DNA of 64,000 nt from Modestobacter sp. VKM Ac-2977 (lineage in GTDB: Bacteria; Actinomycetota; Actinomycetes; Mycobacteriales; Geodermatophilaceae): positions 571,238 to 635,237 of the forward strand of contig NZ_JAPVBQ010000001.1 of NCBI RefSeq assembly GCF_026968045.1, in the 5' to 3' direction. Below, one piece after another: positions 53,377 to 61,359 of the stretch. A program made the position numbers and the translations under genes. The number at the start of each line of letters is the position of its first letter. Position 1 is the stretch's first letter. The notes below the pieces were generated by a model, which had not been told where the DNA came from, made no database searches, and saw only the letters and a program-made list of their open reading frames with translations.

Positions 53377-54868
53377 CGACCAGCCCGGCGACGATCTCCG
53401 CGGAGAGGGTGACCAGCGGGAGCCCGCCACCGGGGTGCGCCGAGCCGCCCACCAGGAACAGGCCCGGGAGGCGGGCCGCGTTGGCCGGCCGCAGGAAGGC
53501 CGCGCGGGCCCCGTTGCTGGACGTGCCGTAGATCGAGCCGCCGGGGCTGGCGGTCTCCCGCTCCAGGTCGGCCGGGGTGCGCACCACCCGCCAGCGGACC
53601 CGGTCGCGCACGTCGAGCCCGCGGGCGGCCATCGTCGCCAGCACCTGGTCGGCGTAGCGGTCGGCCAGCCCGGGGGCGGTCCAGTCGACGCCGGTGCCCG
53701 GCTCGTGCCGCGGCGCGTTGACCAGCACGAACCACGACTCGCTGTCGGCGTCGGGTCGGGTGGCCGGGTCGTCGGGGGCGCTCACGTAGACGGTCGGGTC
53801 GGCCACCGGCCGGCGGGGCCCGCCCCGTCCGAACAGGGCGTCGAACTCGGCGTCGTACTCGGTGGGGAACAGCACCGTGTGGTGCGCCAGCCCGGGCGTG
53901 CGGCCGCGGAGCGCGAGCAGCAGCACGAACCCCGAGGACGACGGCGTCACCCGCCGCAGCGCGGCCCGGGCCCGCCGCACCGGCGCCTGCGGCGGCAGCA
54001 GGCTGCCGTAGAGGCTCGTCGCGTCGGCGTTGCAGACGACGACGTCGGCCGGCACCACCTCGCCGTCGGCCAGCCGCACCCCGGTCGCCCGGCCCGCCGT
54101 CACCAGCACCTCGCTGACCGCGGCGCCGGTGCGCACGACCGCTCCTCGCTCGACCGCGCGTGCGGCCACCGCCTCGGGCAGTCGGCGCAGTCCGCCGGGG
54201 ACGTACCAGGAACCGAAGGCCTGCTCGGCGTAGGGGACGGTGAGCAGCGCGGCGGGTGCCCGCCGGGGGTCCGAGCCGGAGTAGGTCGCGTACCGGTCCA
54301 GCAGCATCCGCAGCCGCGGGTCGGTCAGGTAGGCAGCGCCCAAGCCGCGCAGCGTCCGGCCGGGTGCGACCGTGCGGAGGTCGGCGGTGTTGCGGGCGAG
54401 CCGGGCGAGCGTGGCCGCACCGGCCAGCGGGGTGCGCAGGAACGGCTGCTCGGTGGCCCGCCACATGGCCTCGGCACGGGTCAGCAGTGCCGTCCACTGC
54501 GCGCCGCTGCCGGGGCCGAGGTCGGCGTCGAGCCGGGCCGGGATGTCGTCGCGGTGCCCGGGCAGCGCCGTCGTCGTCCCGTCGGCGAACCGGTAGGCCA
54601 CCGCCGGATCGAGCCGCTGCAACGGCAGCACCTCCGACAGTGGGGCGCCGGTGGCGGCGAAGAGGTCCTCGAACACCTGCGGCATGGTGACCAGGCTCGG
54701 GCCGGTGTCGAAGCCGTGGCCGTCGCGGGCGTACCAGCCGAGCTTGCCGCCGACCTGCGGCGCCCGCTCCAGCACGGTCACTGCGTGGCCGGTCGCGGCC
54801 AGCCGGGCGGCGGCGGCGAGACCCCCGAGCCCGGCGCCGACGACGACGACCCGGGCCACGCCCCTCAC
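53366..54868 (-). CDS. CrtI-type phytoene desaturase / carotenoid oxidoreductase
   Basis: A 500-residue FAD enzyme of the CrtI family. N-terminal dinucleotide motif VVVGAGLGGLAAAARLAATG and the following VLERAPQVGGKLG; central FDTGPSLVTMP and LLDRYATYSGSDPRRAPA; C-terminal FLVGGSAHPGGGLPLV, the family's second FAD motif. Members desaturate phytoene or oxidise carotenoid ends (CrtI, CrtD, diapolycopene oxidase); with no crtB or crtE nearby the exact reaction is open. Start GTG, with another GTG three codons on. The stop lies in a tandem repeat array. Confidence 0.87.
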   Translation of the reverse strand: MRGVARVVVVGAGLGGLAAAARLAATGHAVTVLERAPQVGGKLGWYARDGHGFDTGPSLVTMPQVFEDLFAATGAPLSEVLPLQRLDPAVAYRFADGTTTALPGHRDDIPARLDADLGPGSGAQWTALLTRAEAMWRATEQPFLRTPLAGAATLARLARNTADLRTVAPGRTLRGLGAAYLTDPRLRMLLDRYATYSGSDPRRAPAALLTVPYAEQAFGSWYVPGGLRRLPEAVAARAVERGAVVRTGAAVSEVLVTAGRATGVRLADGEVVPADVVVCNADATSLYGSLLPPQAPVRRARAALRRVTPSSSGFVLLLALRGRTPGLAHHTVLFPTEYDAEFDALFGRGGPRRPVADPTVYVSAPDDPATRPDADSESWFVLVNAPRHEPGTGVDWTAPGLADRYADQVLATMAARGLDVRDRVRWRVVRTPADLERETASPGGSIYGTSSNGARAAFLRPANAARLPGLFLVGGSAHPGGGLPLVTLSAEIVAGLVGPA

Positions 54869-54896
54869 GGTAGCCGCCGGGGCGCGACGCCGACGG

Positions 54897-55778
54897 TCAG
54901 AAGTCGGACTCCAGGTGGGCCAGCAGGGTGGCGCCGTCCCAGGTGGGCGGCGGCATGATCCGGCGGATGGTGAGCAGCGGCTGCGCCGGGTCGGTGGGCT
55001 CGGAGAGCTGGAAGGCGGCCCGGTAGCCGGCGGCGGCGACGTGCGGCAGCGCCTCCTGGTCCCACATGCCGTGCGGGTAGGCGAGCAGGTCGACCGGGTG
55101 GCCGAGGATGCCGGCCAGGGTGGCCCTGGGGTCGTCGAGCTGCTCGGTCCACTGGTCGCCGGTCAGCTGGTCCACCCGCTGGTGGTCCCAGCTGTGCGCG
55201 CCGATCGTCATGCCCGCCGCGTCGAGCTCACGCAGCTGGTCGCTGCTGAGCCAGTCCGGCTTGTCCAGCACCACGGTCATCGGGAAGAAGGCCGCCGGGA
55301 AGCCGAACTCGCGGAGCACCGGCAGGGCCGCCGTGGCATGGGTGACCGACCCGTCGTCGAAGGTCAGCAGCACGGGCCGGTCGGGGAGGGCGGTGCCGTA
55401 CTGCAGGTGGTCGACGAGCGCCGGGGCGGTGACCGGGGTGTGGCCGCCGTCGCGCAGCGCCTGCAGCTGGGCGGTGAGCACGGCCGGGGGCGTGATGATC
55501 GTGCGGGCGTAGGCGCTGTCGTCGGCCCGGAACTCGCGGATCTGGTGGAAGCAGAGCACCGGCACCGTCGACCGGGCGAGGATCTCCGCCGGCGTCCCCG
55601 GGGTGGGCGCTGGTTCCTCGGTCGGCGTGGGGGCCGCACTGGTCGACGCGGCTGCAGACCCTGCTGCCGACGTCGAGGCTGCCGACGTCGTGGGCGCAGC
55701 GGCCGGGGAACTGCCGGATCGGCTGCAGCCGGCGAGGAGGAGTGCGCCGCCGGCGGCCAGGAAGTCTCGTCTGCGCAC
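54897..55778 (-). CDS. polysaccharide deacetylase lipoprotein (NodB-like, Tat-type signal)
   Basis: A 293-residue secreted deacetylase. The N-terminus RRRDFLAAGGALLLAGC combines a twin-arginine motif with a lipobox ending in Cys, so it is likely a Tat-exported lipoprotein. A Ser/Ala/Thr/Pro linker of 50 residues follows. The NodB domain has LCFHQIREF, LTFDDGSVTHA (catalytic and metal Asp) and IGAHSWDHQRV (metal histidines), and late LLAYPHGMWD. Members remove N-acetyl groups from chitin-like or wall glycans. GTG start chosen because it puts RRRDFL at the N-terminus; the longer upstream frame reads into the 16-bp repeats. Confidence 0.87.
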   Translation of the reverse strand: MRRRDFLAAGGALLLAGCSRSGSSPAAAPTTSAASTSAAGSAAASTSAAPTPTEEPAPTPGTPAEILARSTVPVLCFHQIREFRADDSAYARTIITPPAVLTAQLQALRDGGHTPVTAPALVDHLQYGTALPDRPVLLTFDDGSVTHATAALPVLREFGFPAAFFPMTVVLDKPDWLSSDQLRELDAAGMTIGAHSWDHQRVDQLTGDQWTEQLDDPRATLAGILGHPVDLLAYPHGMWDQEALPHVAAAGYRAAFQLSEPTDPAQPLLTIRRIMPPPTWDGATLLAHLESDF

Positions 55779-55923
55779 GGCACCACCGTCGCCCACCGGG
55801 GGGTGCCGTGGCAAACCCCCGGCGTGGCGCCGCCCGGACGACCGATCGCAGGGCGCCTTGGTGGTGCGCCGACGAACGGACGTGTCGAGGCGGGGGCCAG
55901 TCGGGGCGGGCGCCTGGCCCGCC

Positions 55924-56019
55924 GAGCGCTTGTCGACACGAGCGCTTGTCGACACGAGCGCTTGTCGACACCAGCGCTTGTCGACACGAGCGCATGCCGA
56001 CGGGAGGGCTCATCGACAG
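55924..56019. repeat. 16-bp tandem repeat array (six units)
   Basis: GAGCGCTTGTCGACAC occurs three times exactly, once with a single change (CAGCGCTTGTCGACAC), then twice in decayed form, all in strict 16-bp register. Each intact unit holds two 6-bp palindromes, AGCGCT and GTCGAC, one base apart. The array fills the gap between the deacetylase start and the HNH gene end; no coding sense is evident. Confidence 0.92.
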
Positions 56020-56058
56020 GAGGACGGGCGGGCAGGGGTGATGTCTGCCGACGTGGGG

Positions 56059-57555
56059 TCAGAAGGGCGGTGGGTCGTCGGCCGGTGGTGGTGCTCCCGG
56101 TGGTGGTCCGGCCTGTCGGGTCGGGGTGTCCGGTGGTCGGGAGTCGGGTGGTCGCTGGCCGGGTGGGCGGGTGGTGCGGGTGACGCCGGAGGGGGTGGTG
56201 ACGTGCAGGGTGCCGTTCCGGTCGAGGCGGTACTGCCAGCCGGGGGCGAAGGTCTTGAGTCGGTGGTGGGAGCGGCACAGGCAGCAGAGGTTGGTGCAGT
56301 CGGTGGGGCCGCCGCAGGCGTGGGCGGTGACGTGGTCGAGGTCGGTCCAGCCGACGCGTTGGCCGCAGTTGGGGAAGCGGCAGCGCCGGTCGCGGGTGGT
56401 GATGAAGGCGCGTTGGCGTTCGGTGGGGGTGTAGGCGGTGGTGGCCGGTGGCGGGCCGAGCACCGGGCACTCGCAGTTCGGGGCGTCCGGGTGGTGTGGG
56501 CAGCCGCGGCGGGCGAGGCGGGCCAGTTCGGCCGGGGTCACGGTGGCCAGCAGTTCCCCGTCGGGGCCGGTGAGGGCGTAGGTCAACGTGCCGCCGTCGG
56601 GGGTGCTGAGGCCGAGGGCGCCGACCCGGGTGAGCAGTTCACGCAGGTGGGCGGCGGTGATCGGCAGCCCGTTCACCTCACCCGGGGCACTGCTCGCCCC
56701 GGCCAGGGCGTGCAGGTCGGCGGTGATCGTCACGTTCGCGGCCACGTGCGGGAGGCTGGAATCGGCCGGGCGGCGGATCAACGTGGACAGCACGTGCGCC
56801 CGCAGGGCGCCGATCGGGCGCTGGTCGCCGTCGGCCTTGAGCATCTTCGCGAGTTGGTCGACCAGGTCGTGGCACTCCACGGCCTCATCAGTGGGCAGGT
56901 CCGCGGCCAGGGTCGACCGCCCGTCGGTGGGGGAGGGGTACACGCGCACGTCGGCGTCCTTGGCGGCGGCTTCCCGGCGTTCCTCGGCTGCGGCGGCGTC
57001 GAGGCGGAGCAGTTCCTCGGTGGCCCGCTTCTCCAGCCGCGCCACCGACAGCTCGGTCGCCTCACCCAGCAGCGCGGCCTCGACCTGCCCGGCGATCTGC
57101 GCCGGGGTGTGCTCCAGGACATCAGCCAGCACCTGGGCTCGTCGCTCGTCCAGCTGCCCGGCGGCCAGGGCGGTGAAGGTGCGCGGCAGCTTCTCCGACC
57201 AGGTCAGTGCCCGCCGCAGCCGCACCGCCGCCGTCCCACGGCCCAGGTTGAGCACCGCGGACAGCTCGGCGAGGAAGAACTCACTGATCTCCGCGCCGCC
57301 GGTCTCGCTGGCCCAGCCGGGCCGGCGGGCACCGGGACCGTCCGGGTCCAGCGCCGCGGGCCGCTGACCGGCCAGGGCCAGGATCAGCTGGGCCTCCTCG
57401 GCGGCGTCCATCGCCCGCTGGCGCTGCACCGACCGCAACCGGGCAGCCAGCCGCTCATCAGGAGAGGTCGCCCCCTGGTCGCGGTGCCAGTCGCCGGTGA
57501 AGCAGACGTCGACCGCCACACCCCAGAACCCCGGTGGCATCGCCGTCGTCGTCAT
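56059..57555 (-). CDS. DUF222 plus HNH endonuclease protein (13E12-like)
   Basis: A 498-residue protein: DUF222 domain over about residues 30-330 (ELSAVLNLGRGTAAVRLRRA, LEHTPAQIAGQVEAALLGEA), then an HNH nuclease core near residue 395 (RDRRCRFPNCGQ, TDLDHVTAHACGGPT, NLCCLCRSHHRLK), and a Pro-rich tail. It is the family called 13E12 repeats in M. tuberculosis, often multi-copy and linked to DNA damage, but of unknown role. I start at the ATG preceded seven bases earlier by TATGTT, implying a leaderless message; an ATG four codons earlier lies within that -10 and a LexA-box-like site. Confidence 0.88.
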   Translation of the reverse strand: MTTTAMPPGFWGVAVDVCFTGDWHRDQGATSPDERLAARLRSVQRQRAMDAAEEAQLILALAGQRPAALDPDGPGARRPGWASETGGAEISEFFLAELSAVLNLGRGTAAVRLRRALTWSEKLPRTFTALAAGQLDERRAQVLADVLEHTPAQIAGQVEAALLGEATELSVARLEKRATEELLRLDAAAAEERREAAAKDADVRVYPSPTDGRSTLAADLPTDEAVECHDLVDQLAKMLKADGDQRPIGALRAHVLSTLIRRPADSSLPHVAANVTITADLHALAGASSAPGEVNGLPITAAHLRELLTRVGALGLSTPDGGTLTYALTGPDGELLATVTPAELARLARRGCPHHPDAPNCECPVLGPPPATTAYTPTERQRAFITTRDRRCRFPNCGQRVGWTDLDHVTAHACGGPTDCTNLCCLCRSHHRLKTFAPGWQYRLDRNGTLHVTTPSGVTRTTRPPGQRPPDSRPPDTPTRQAGPPPGAPPPADDPPPF

Positions 57556-57559
57556 GCAC

Positions 57560-57575
57560 TCGAACATACGTACGG
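57560..57575 (-). promoter_or_regulatory. LexA/SOS-box-like site over the -10 of the HNH gene
   Basis: TCGAACATACGTACGG (read on the plus strand) matches the actinobacterial SOS box TCGAAC-N4-GTTCGA at 10 of 12 defined positions; one half is perfect. It covers the TATGTT -10 hexamer of the leftward gene, where bound LexA would block transcription. 13E12-type genes of M. tuberculosis are known members of the LexA regulon, which agrees. Confidence 0.55.
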
Positions 57576-57636
57576 GGTCTGACGGTTTCCGCGTCGGTCG
57601 GCGGGACGGGGTGCGCCGTCCCGCCGACCGCCGAGG

Positions 57637-59184
57637 TCAGCGGTAGACGACGTCCACGCTGCGGAAGGCGCCCAGCTCGTGGTCGGCGACGAAGTACTCG
57701 TGGTCCCGGCGGATCCGCTCGGCGGCCTCCTCGGCGAAGCGGAGGATGTCGTCGACGAACAGGTCCCGCCCGCCGATCGCCTCCAGGATCGCCGGCTCGA
57801 CGTCGTAGTCGACGTTGCCGGTCTCGTCCGACATCGCGTGCGTGTGCGCAAGGACCCGCCCACAGATCTCGGCGTACTCCTTCCACTCGGTGGTGGACAG
57901 CGAGCCGAGGCTGATGTCGTCGCGGAACGGCGCCCGCTCGCGCACCATGAAGCTCTTGCCGTCGATGTCGACGCTGCCGTAGAAGACGTCGCCGCTGACC
58001 AGGTGCACCCGCTGGGCGTGCCGGATCCGGTCACCCTGACCGTCGACCTCGTACCCCGACGGCGGCACCAGCCCGGACAGGGCGGAGCGGCGGGCGCGCT
58101 TGAACTCCAGGAGCAGGTCGTCGGTGCCGTCGTCGCGCACCCCGGCGATGAGCACGTAGTACCGGGTCAGGCCCAGCGAAGCGGTGCCGGCGCCGCGCCG
58201 CTCGGCGACGTCCTTCACCCGCATCCGGCCGGCGCGCTCGGGCACCTCCACCTCGTTCTCGGCGACGTAGCGGTCGACGAGCTGCTGGAACTCCTCCCGG
58301 CGGCTGCTGACCGGCACCAGCTCCTCGTCGGTACGGAAGCCGCTCCGGGTCTCGTCCAGCAGCTCGGCCAGCCAGTCGGCACGGCTGGTCTCCAGCGTGC
58401 TGCCGATCAGCTCCGCGATCAGCGGCGGCGCGTTGTCCATCCGGAGCTGCTCGGTCTGCTCCTGGCCGTCGGCGGCGTAGGAGGCGATGCCGGCCACGTA
58501 GCCGCGCACGAAGCGGCGCGCGATGGCCCGCTGCTTCTTCGGGCTGAGATCGGACTTCTCGGCCGCGCCGAGCATGAAGCCGACGGCACCACGCTTGAGG
58601 TCCCAGGTGAAGGGCGCGTAGTAGGCGTCGTCGAAGTCGTTGACACCGAAGATCGGCACGTTGTCCGAACTGGGCATCACGCCGAAGTTGCCGGGGTGGA
58701 CGTCGCCGAGCGCGAGCACCGTGGGCAGCCGGGCGTCCTCACCGACCAGGTCGCGGTAGAAGAGCAGGTTCGTGCCGCGGAAGAAGTGGAAGACCGAGCC
58801 GGCGAGCTTGTCGAACTTCGCCCGCGCCTCCAGGTCGCCGGTGGCGATGCGGGTCTCGTGGTCCTCGCGCACGGTCTCCCGCACGTGCACCCGGCGGTCG
58901 TTGCCACTGAGCATCCGGGGGATGAGCACCATCTCGCCGCGGGCCCGAGCCTTGGCCAGGAGCCGGAAGGGCTCGACCCGGGAGTGCACCGGCCGCGAGC
59001 CGTCGCCGCGGACGCCGCCGGACGAGGTGCCGTCGGACGCGGCGCCCTCGGACGGGCCGCCGTCGCCGGACGTCAGCGCGTCGACCAGTTGTTCCTTGGT
59101 CATCGACGAGCGTCCGGGTACGTCCTGCTCGCGCGCGCGGCGCAGCAGTTCGGTGCGGGTGGCGGACTCGAGGTCTGTGTCCAT
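57637..59184 (-). CDS. DUF2252 family protein
   Basis: A 515-residue soluble protein. Residues 5-40 (TRTELLRRAREQDVPGRSSM, TKEQLVDAL) look like a small SAP/Rho-N-type helix pair, followed by a disordered Gly/Ser linker. The rest matches DUF2252, a kinase-like fold: ALGDVHPGNFGV and FGVNDFDDAYYAPF resemble the catalytic and metal loops of aminoglycoside-phosphotransferase-like enzymes. Also RIRHAQRVHLVSGDVF and a C-terminal CGRVLAHTHAMS. Activity unproven. It stands alone between the HNH gene and a GNAT gene. Confidence 0.87.
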   Translation of the reverse strand: MDTDLESATRTELLRRAREQDVPGRSSMTKEQLVDALTSGDGGPSEGAASDGTSSGGVRGDGSRPVHSRVEPFRLLAKARARGEMVLIPRMLSGNDRRVHVRETVREDHETRIATGDLEARAKFDKLAGSVFHFFRGTNLLFYRDLVGEDARLPTVLALGDVHPGNFGVMPSSDNVPIFGVNDFDDAYYAPFTWDLKRGAVGFMLGAAEKSDLSPKKQRAIARRFVRGYVAGIASYAADGQEQTEQLRMDNAPPLIAELIGSTLETSRADWLAELLDETRSGFRTDEELVPVSSRREEFQQLVDRYVAENEVEVPERAGRMRVKDVAERRGAGTASLGLTRYYVLIAGVRDDGTDDLLLEFKRARRSALSGLVPPSGYEVDGQGDRIRHAQRVHLVSGDVFYGSVDIDGKSFMVRERAPFRDDISLGSLSTTEWKEYAEICGRVLAHTHAMSDETGNVDYDVEPAILEAIGGRDLFVDDILRFAEEAAERIRRDHEYFVADHELGAFRSVDVVYR

Positions 59185-59247
59185 GCCCCTCCGCCTACCC
59201 CGACCCGCCCGGGTGCTGAAACCCCGACGTCAGCGACGCGACCGAGG

Positions 59248-59742
59248 TCAGCGGACGAGACGGATCTCCGCCAGGCCTTCCCAGGAGTCGACCACCTGCC
59301 GTGCACCGTCGGGCCGGAAGCCGTTGCGCGCGTAGAACCGCCGAGCCCGGGGGTTCTCCTCGGCCACCCACAAGGAGGCCGGTCGACTCCCCAGGACGGC
59401 ACCCAGCAGCGCCTGGCCCAGCCCGCTGCCGTGCTGAGCCACACGCAGGTAGAGCGTGGTCAGTTCTTCGGCCCGGACCGGGGGTTCGTCGCGGCTGGGT
59501 GCGGCCTGGGCGAACCCGGCGACCTCGCCGTCCACCACTGCGACGACCACCGGCGACTGGTCGGGGTCGGCGAGCAGCCGTGCCCAGTTGGCAGCGAACC
59601 GGTCGGGGTCGCGGGCGGCGAAGAAGGCGGTCGAGAGCAGCTCGCCGTAGGTCTCGCGCCAGCAGGTGAGGTGGCAGGAGCCGATGCCGGCGGCATCGGC
59701 AGGGATGGCCGGCCGGACGACGCCCGGGGTGGTCGCGCTCAT
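59248..59742 (-). CDS. GNAT-family N-acetyltransferase
   Basis: A 164-residue acetyltransferase. GNAT landmarks: RPAIPADAAGIGSCHLTCWR start, VVDGEVAGFAQAAP strand, LYLRVAQHGSGLGQALL with the acetyl-CoA loop (QHGSGLG), and LWVAEENPRARRFYARNGFR near the end. The ATG overlaps the stop of the preceding frameshifted GNAT gene (ATGA), so it belongs to the leftward exporter operon. Substrate unknown. Confidence 0.87.
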   Translation of the reverse strand: MSATTPGVVRPAIPADAAGIGSCHLTCWRETYGELLSTAFFAARDPDRFAANWARLLADPDQSPVVVAVVDGEVAGFAQAAPSRDEPPVRAEELTTLYLRVAQHGSGLGQALLGAVLGSRPASLWVAEENPRARRFYARNGFRPDGARQVVDSWEGLAEIRLVR

Positions 59743-60343
59743 GCGCCGATCCTGCCCGCGGCCGGCCACCCCGTTCTCGCCGGCGTCCGCCACATCGCCC
59801 ACACGGTCGGCCCGCCGGCGGCGAGGGTCACCGCCTGCCGCACGACGAAGCCGGCCGCGGCGTAGAAGGGCAGGTTCGCCGGGTCCGTGGTCTCCAGGGC
59901 CCACCCCGGCCGGTACCGGCCAGCCGGACGAGTCCGCGGCCGAGCAGCTCGCGCCCGTGCCCGCGGCGCTGGGCGGCGGGGTCCACGGCGAGGAACTGCG
60001 GGTGGGCGTGCGGCTCGGTCGGTCGCAGCCCGCCGAGCGCAGCCAGCGCGACCCCGACCTCCTGGGCGCGCGCCGTCCCGACGAGGGCCGCGAACAGGCC
60101 GCCGAGCGTCGGCAGGGTCGGCTCAGCGGGAGAGGGTGCGGCCGCCCGCCACACCGCCAGACCGACGGGTGGGTCTCCGGCGACGTCAACCTGCCCGCCG
60201 CCGTCCTGCACCTGCTCCAGGTACCGGCCCAGCCACGCGGCGGCGGCGTCGAGGCGGTGCGCGCGGTCGGGGAAGAGCCAGGCGACCAGCGGGTCCTCGG
60301 CGTGGGCGCGGGCCAGCAGGGTGCGGGCCTGAGCGGGGGTCAG
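59739..60343 (-). pseudogene. GNAT acetyltransferase gene with a frameshift
   Basis: Upstream part: LTPAQARTLLARAHAEDPLV, then FLAVDPAAQRRGHGRELLGR, a clear acetyl-CoA-binding motif. Around 59896-59915 the frame breaks. Shifted by one base it continues as WALETTDPANLPFYAAAGFV and ends WAMWRTPARTG..., matching the GNAT C-terminus, and its stop then overlaps the next GNAT start as ATGA. Without the shift the protein ends in a basic nonsense tail. A missing base in the GGGG/GGG run could be a real mutation or an assembly error. No ATG or GTG starts the frame; a CTG overlapping the permease stop (CTGA) is the only candidate. Confidence 0.8.
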
Positions 60344-61359
60344 TGCAGGTCGCGGCGGGTGAACAGCACAGTGCCCAGGGTGAGGACGACGGCGGTCACC
60401 ACGGCCATGAAGACCCCGGCCTGCAGGTTGCCCAGCAGGTACTCGGTGGACTGCCCGGTGACCGGGTCGAAGCCGGTGTAGAGGGTCAGCCCGTCCGGCA
60501 CCACCAGAGCCGAGGCGTTGTTGGTGAGCAGCCAGGGCTGCCAGTCCGGGCGCACGGCCCGTACCGCCGTCTCCAGCACCGCGAAGTAGACGAACCCCAC
60601 CCCGAGCGCTGCCCCGGTGTTGCGCACCAGGTTGGTCAGGCCGAACCCCAGCAGCCCGGCCAGCGTGGTGAGCAGCACGCCGCGTCCGGCGGTGGCCAGC
60701 AGCTCCGACCAGAACCCGTCGGGCAGGGCGACCCCGTCGCCGGCGAAGGTCTGCCAGAGGCCGGCCATCGCCAACCACGCGCCCTGCGCGACCACGCCGA
60801 GGACGGCGGAGGCCGCGGTGACGACGACGATCTTGGCGCCGAGCACCCGGGGCCGCCGGGTCTCCCAGAACAGCAGCGCGATCATCGACCGGGAGGACCA
60901 CTCGGCGCCGACGAACGTGGCGCCGACCAGGAAGGCCAGCACCGCACCCGCTGCGCTGAACGCCACCGCTCCGGCGACGCCGTCCGCGGCGAAGGAGAAC
61001 GGCGCCGGGTCCAGGTACCAGTCGAGGTCGAGGTCCGCGGCGGTGACCGGCGCGCCGCACCACTCCTCGGGGGAGACGTCCGCCGGGACGTCGTCCGAGG
61101 CCAGGCACTCCGCCCGGAACTCGTTCGCCCGTTCCACCTCCACCTGCAGCTGCTGCTGTGCCGCGGCGAGCCGCTCGGGGGTGGTGGAGGCGTACTGGGT
61201 GAGGCCGATGACGGTGACGGTCGCCCAGCCGAGCGCCGCGAGGAGCAGCAGCACCTGGATGAACCGGCGGGCTCGGAAGCGGTGCGCCTCGGCCCGCAGC
61301 AGCCCGCCGAACCGGCCGGCGGGTGCGGTCGGGGGCGCCTCGGTGTGGACGGCGGTCAT
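60340..61359 (-). CDS. ABC-2 type transporter permease
   Basis: A 339-residue permease. Helix 1 (FIQVLLLLAALGWATVTVIG) is followed by a large extracytoplasmic loop of about 75 residues with two Cys (AECLASDD, EEWCGAP) that could pair. Then five helices: GAVAFSAAGAVLAFLVGATF, VVVTAASAVLGVVAQGAWLA, VLLTTLAGLLGFGLTNLV, ALGVGFVYFAVLETAV and VFMAVVTAVVLTLGTVLF. The VGAEWSSRSMIALLFWETRR loop is the ABC-2 permease hallmark. Coupled to the upstream ATPase by an ATGA overlap and followed by the GNAT genes. Confidence 0.9.
   Translation of the reverse strand: MTAVHTEAPPTAPAGRFGGLLRAEAHRFRARRFIQVLLLLAALGWATVTVIGLTQYASTTPERLAAAQQQLQVEVERANEFRAECLASDDVPADVSPEEWCGAPVTAADLDLDWYLDPAPFSFAADGVAGAVAFSAAGAVLAFLVGATFVGAEWSSRSMIALLFWETRRPRVLGAKIVVVTAASAVLGVVAQGAWLAMAGLWQTFAGDGVALPDGFWSELLATAGRGVLLTTLAGLLGFGLTNLVRNTGAALGVGFVYFAVLETAVRAVRPDWQPWLLTNNASALVVPDGLTLYTGFDPVTGQSTEYLLGNLQAGVFMAVVTAVVLTLGTVLFTRRDLH

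Noticed and set aside
56059-57555. HNH gene as a homing endonuclease or part of a mobile element
   Set aside because: No intron, intein or terminal inverted repeats; the DUF222 domain marks an ordinary chromosomal 13E12-type gene.
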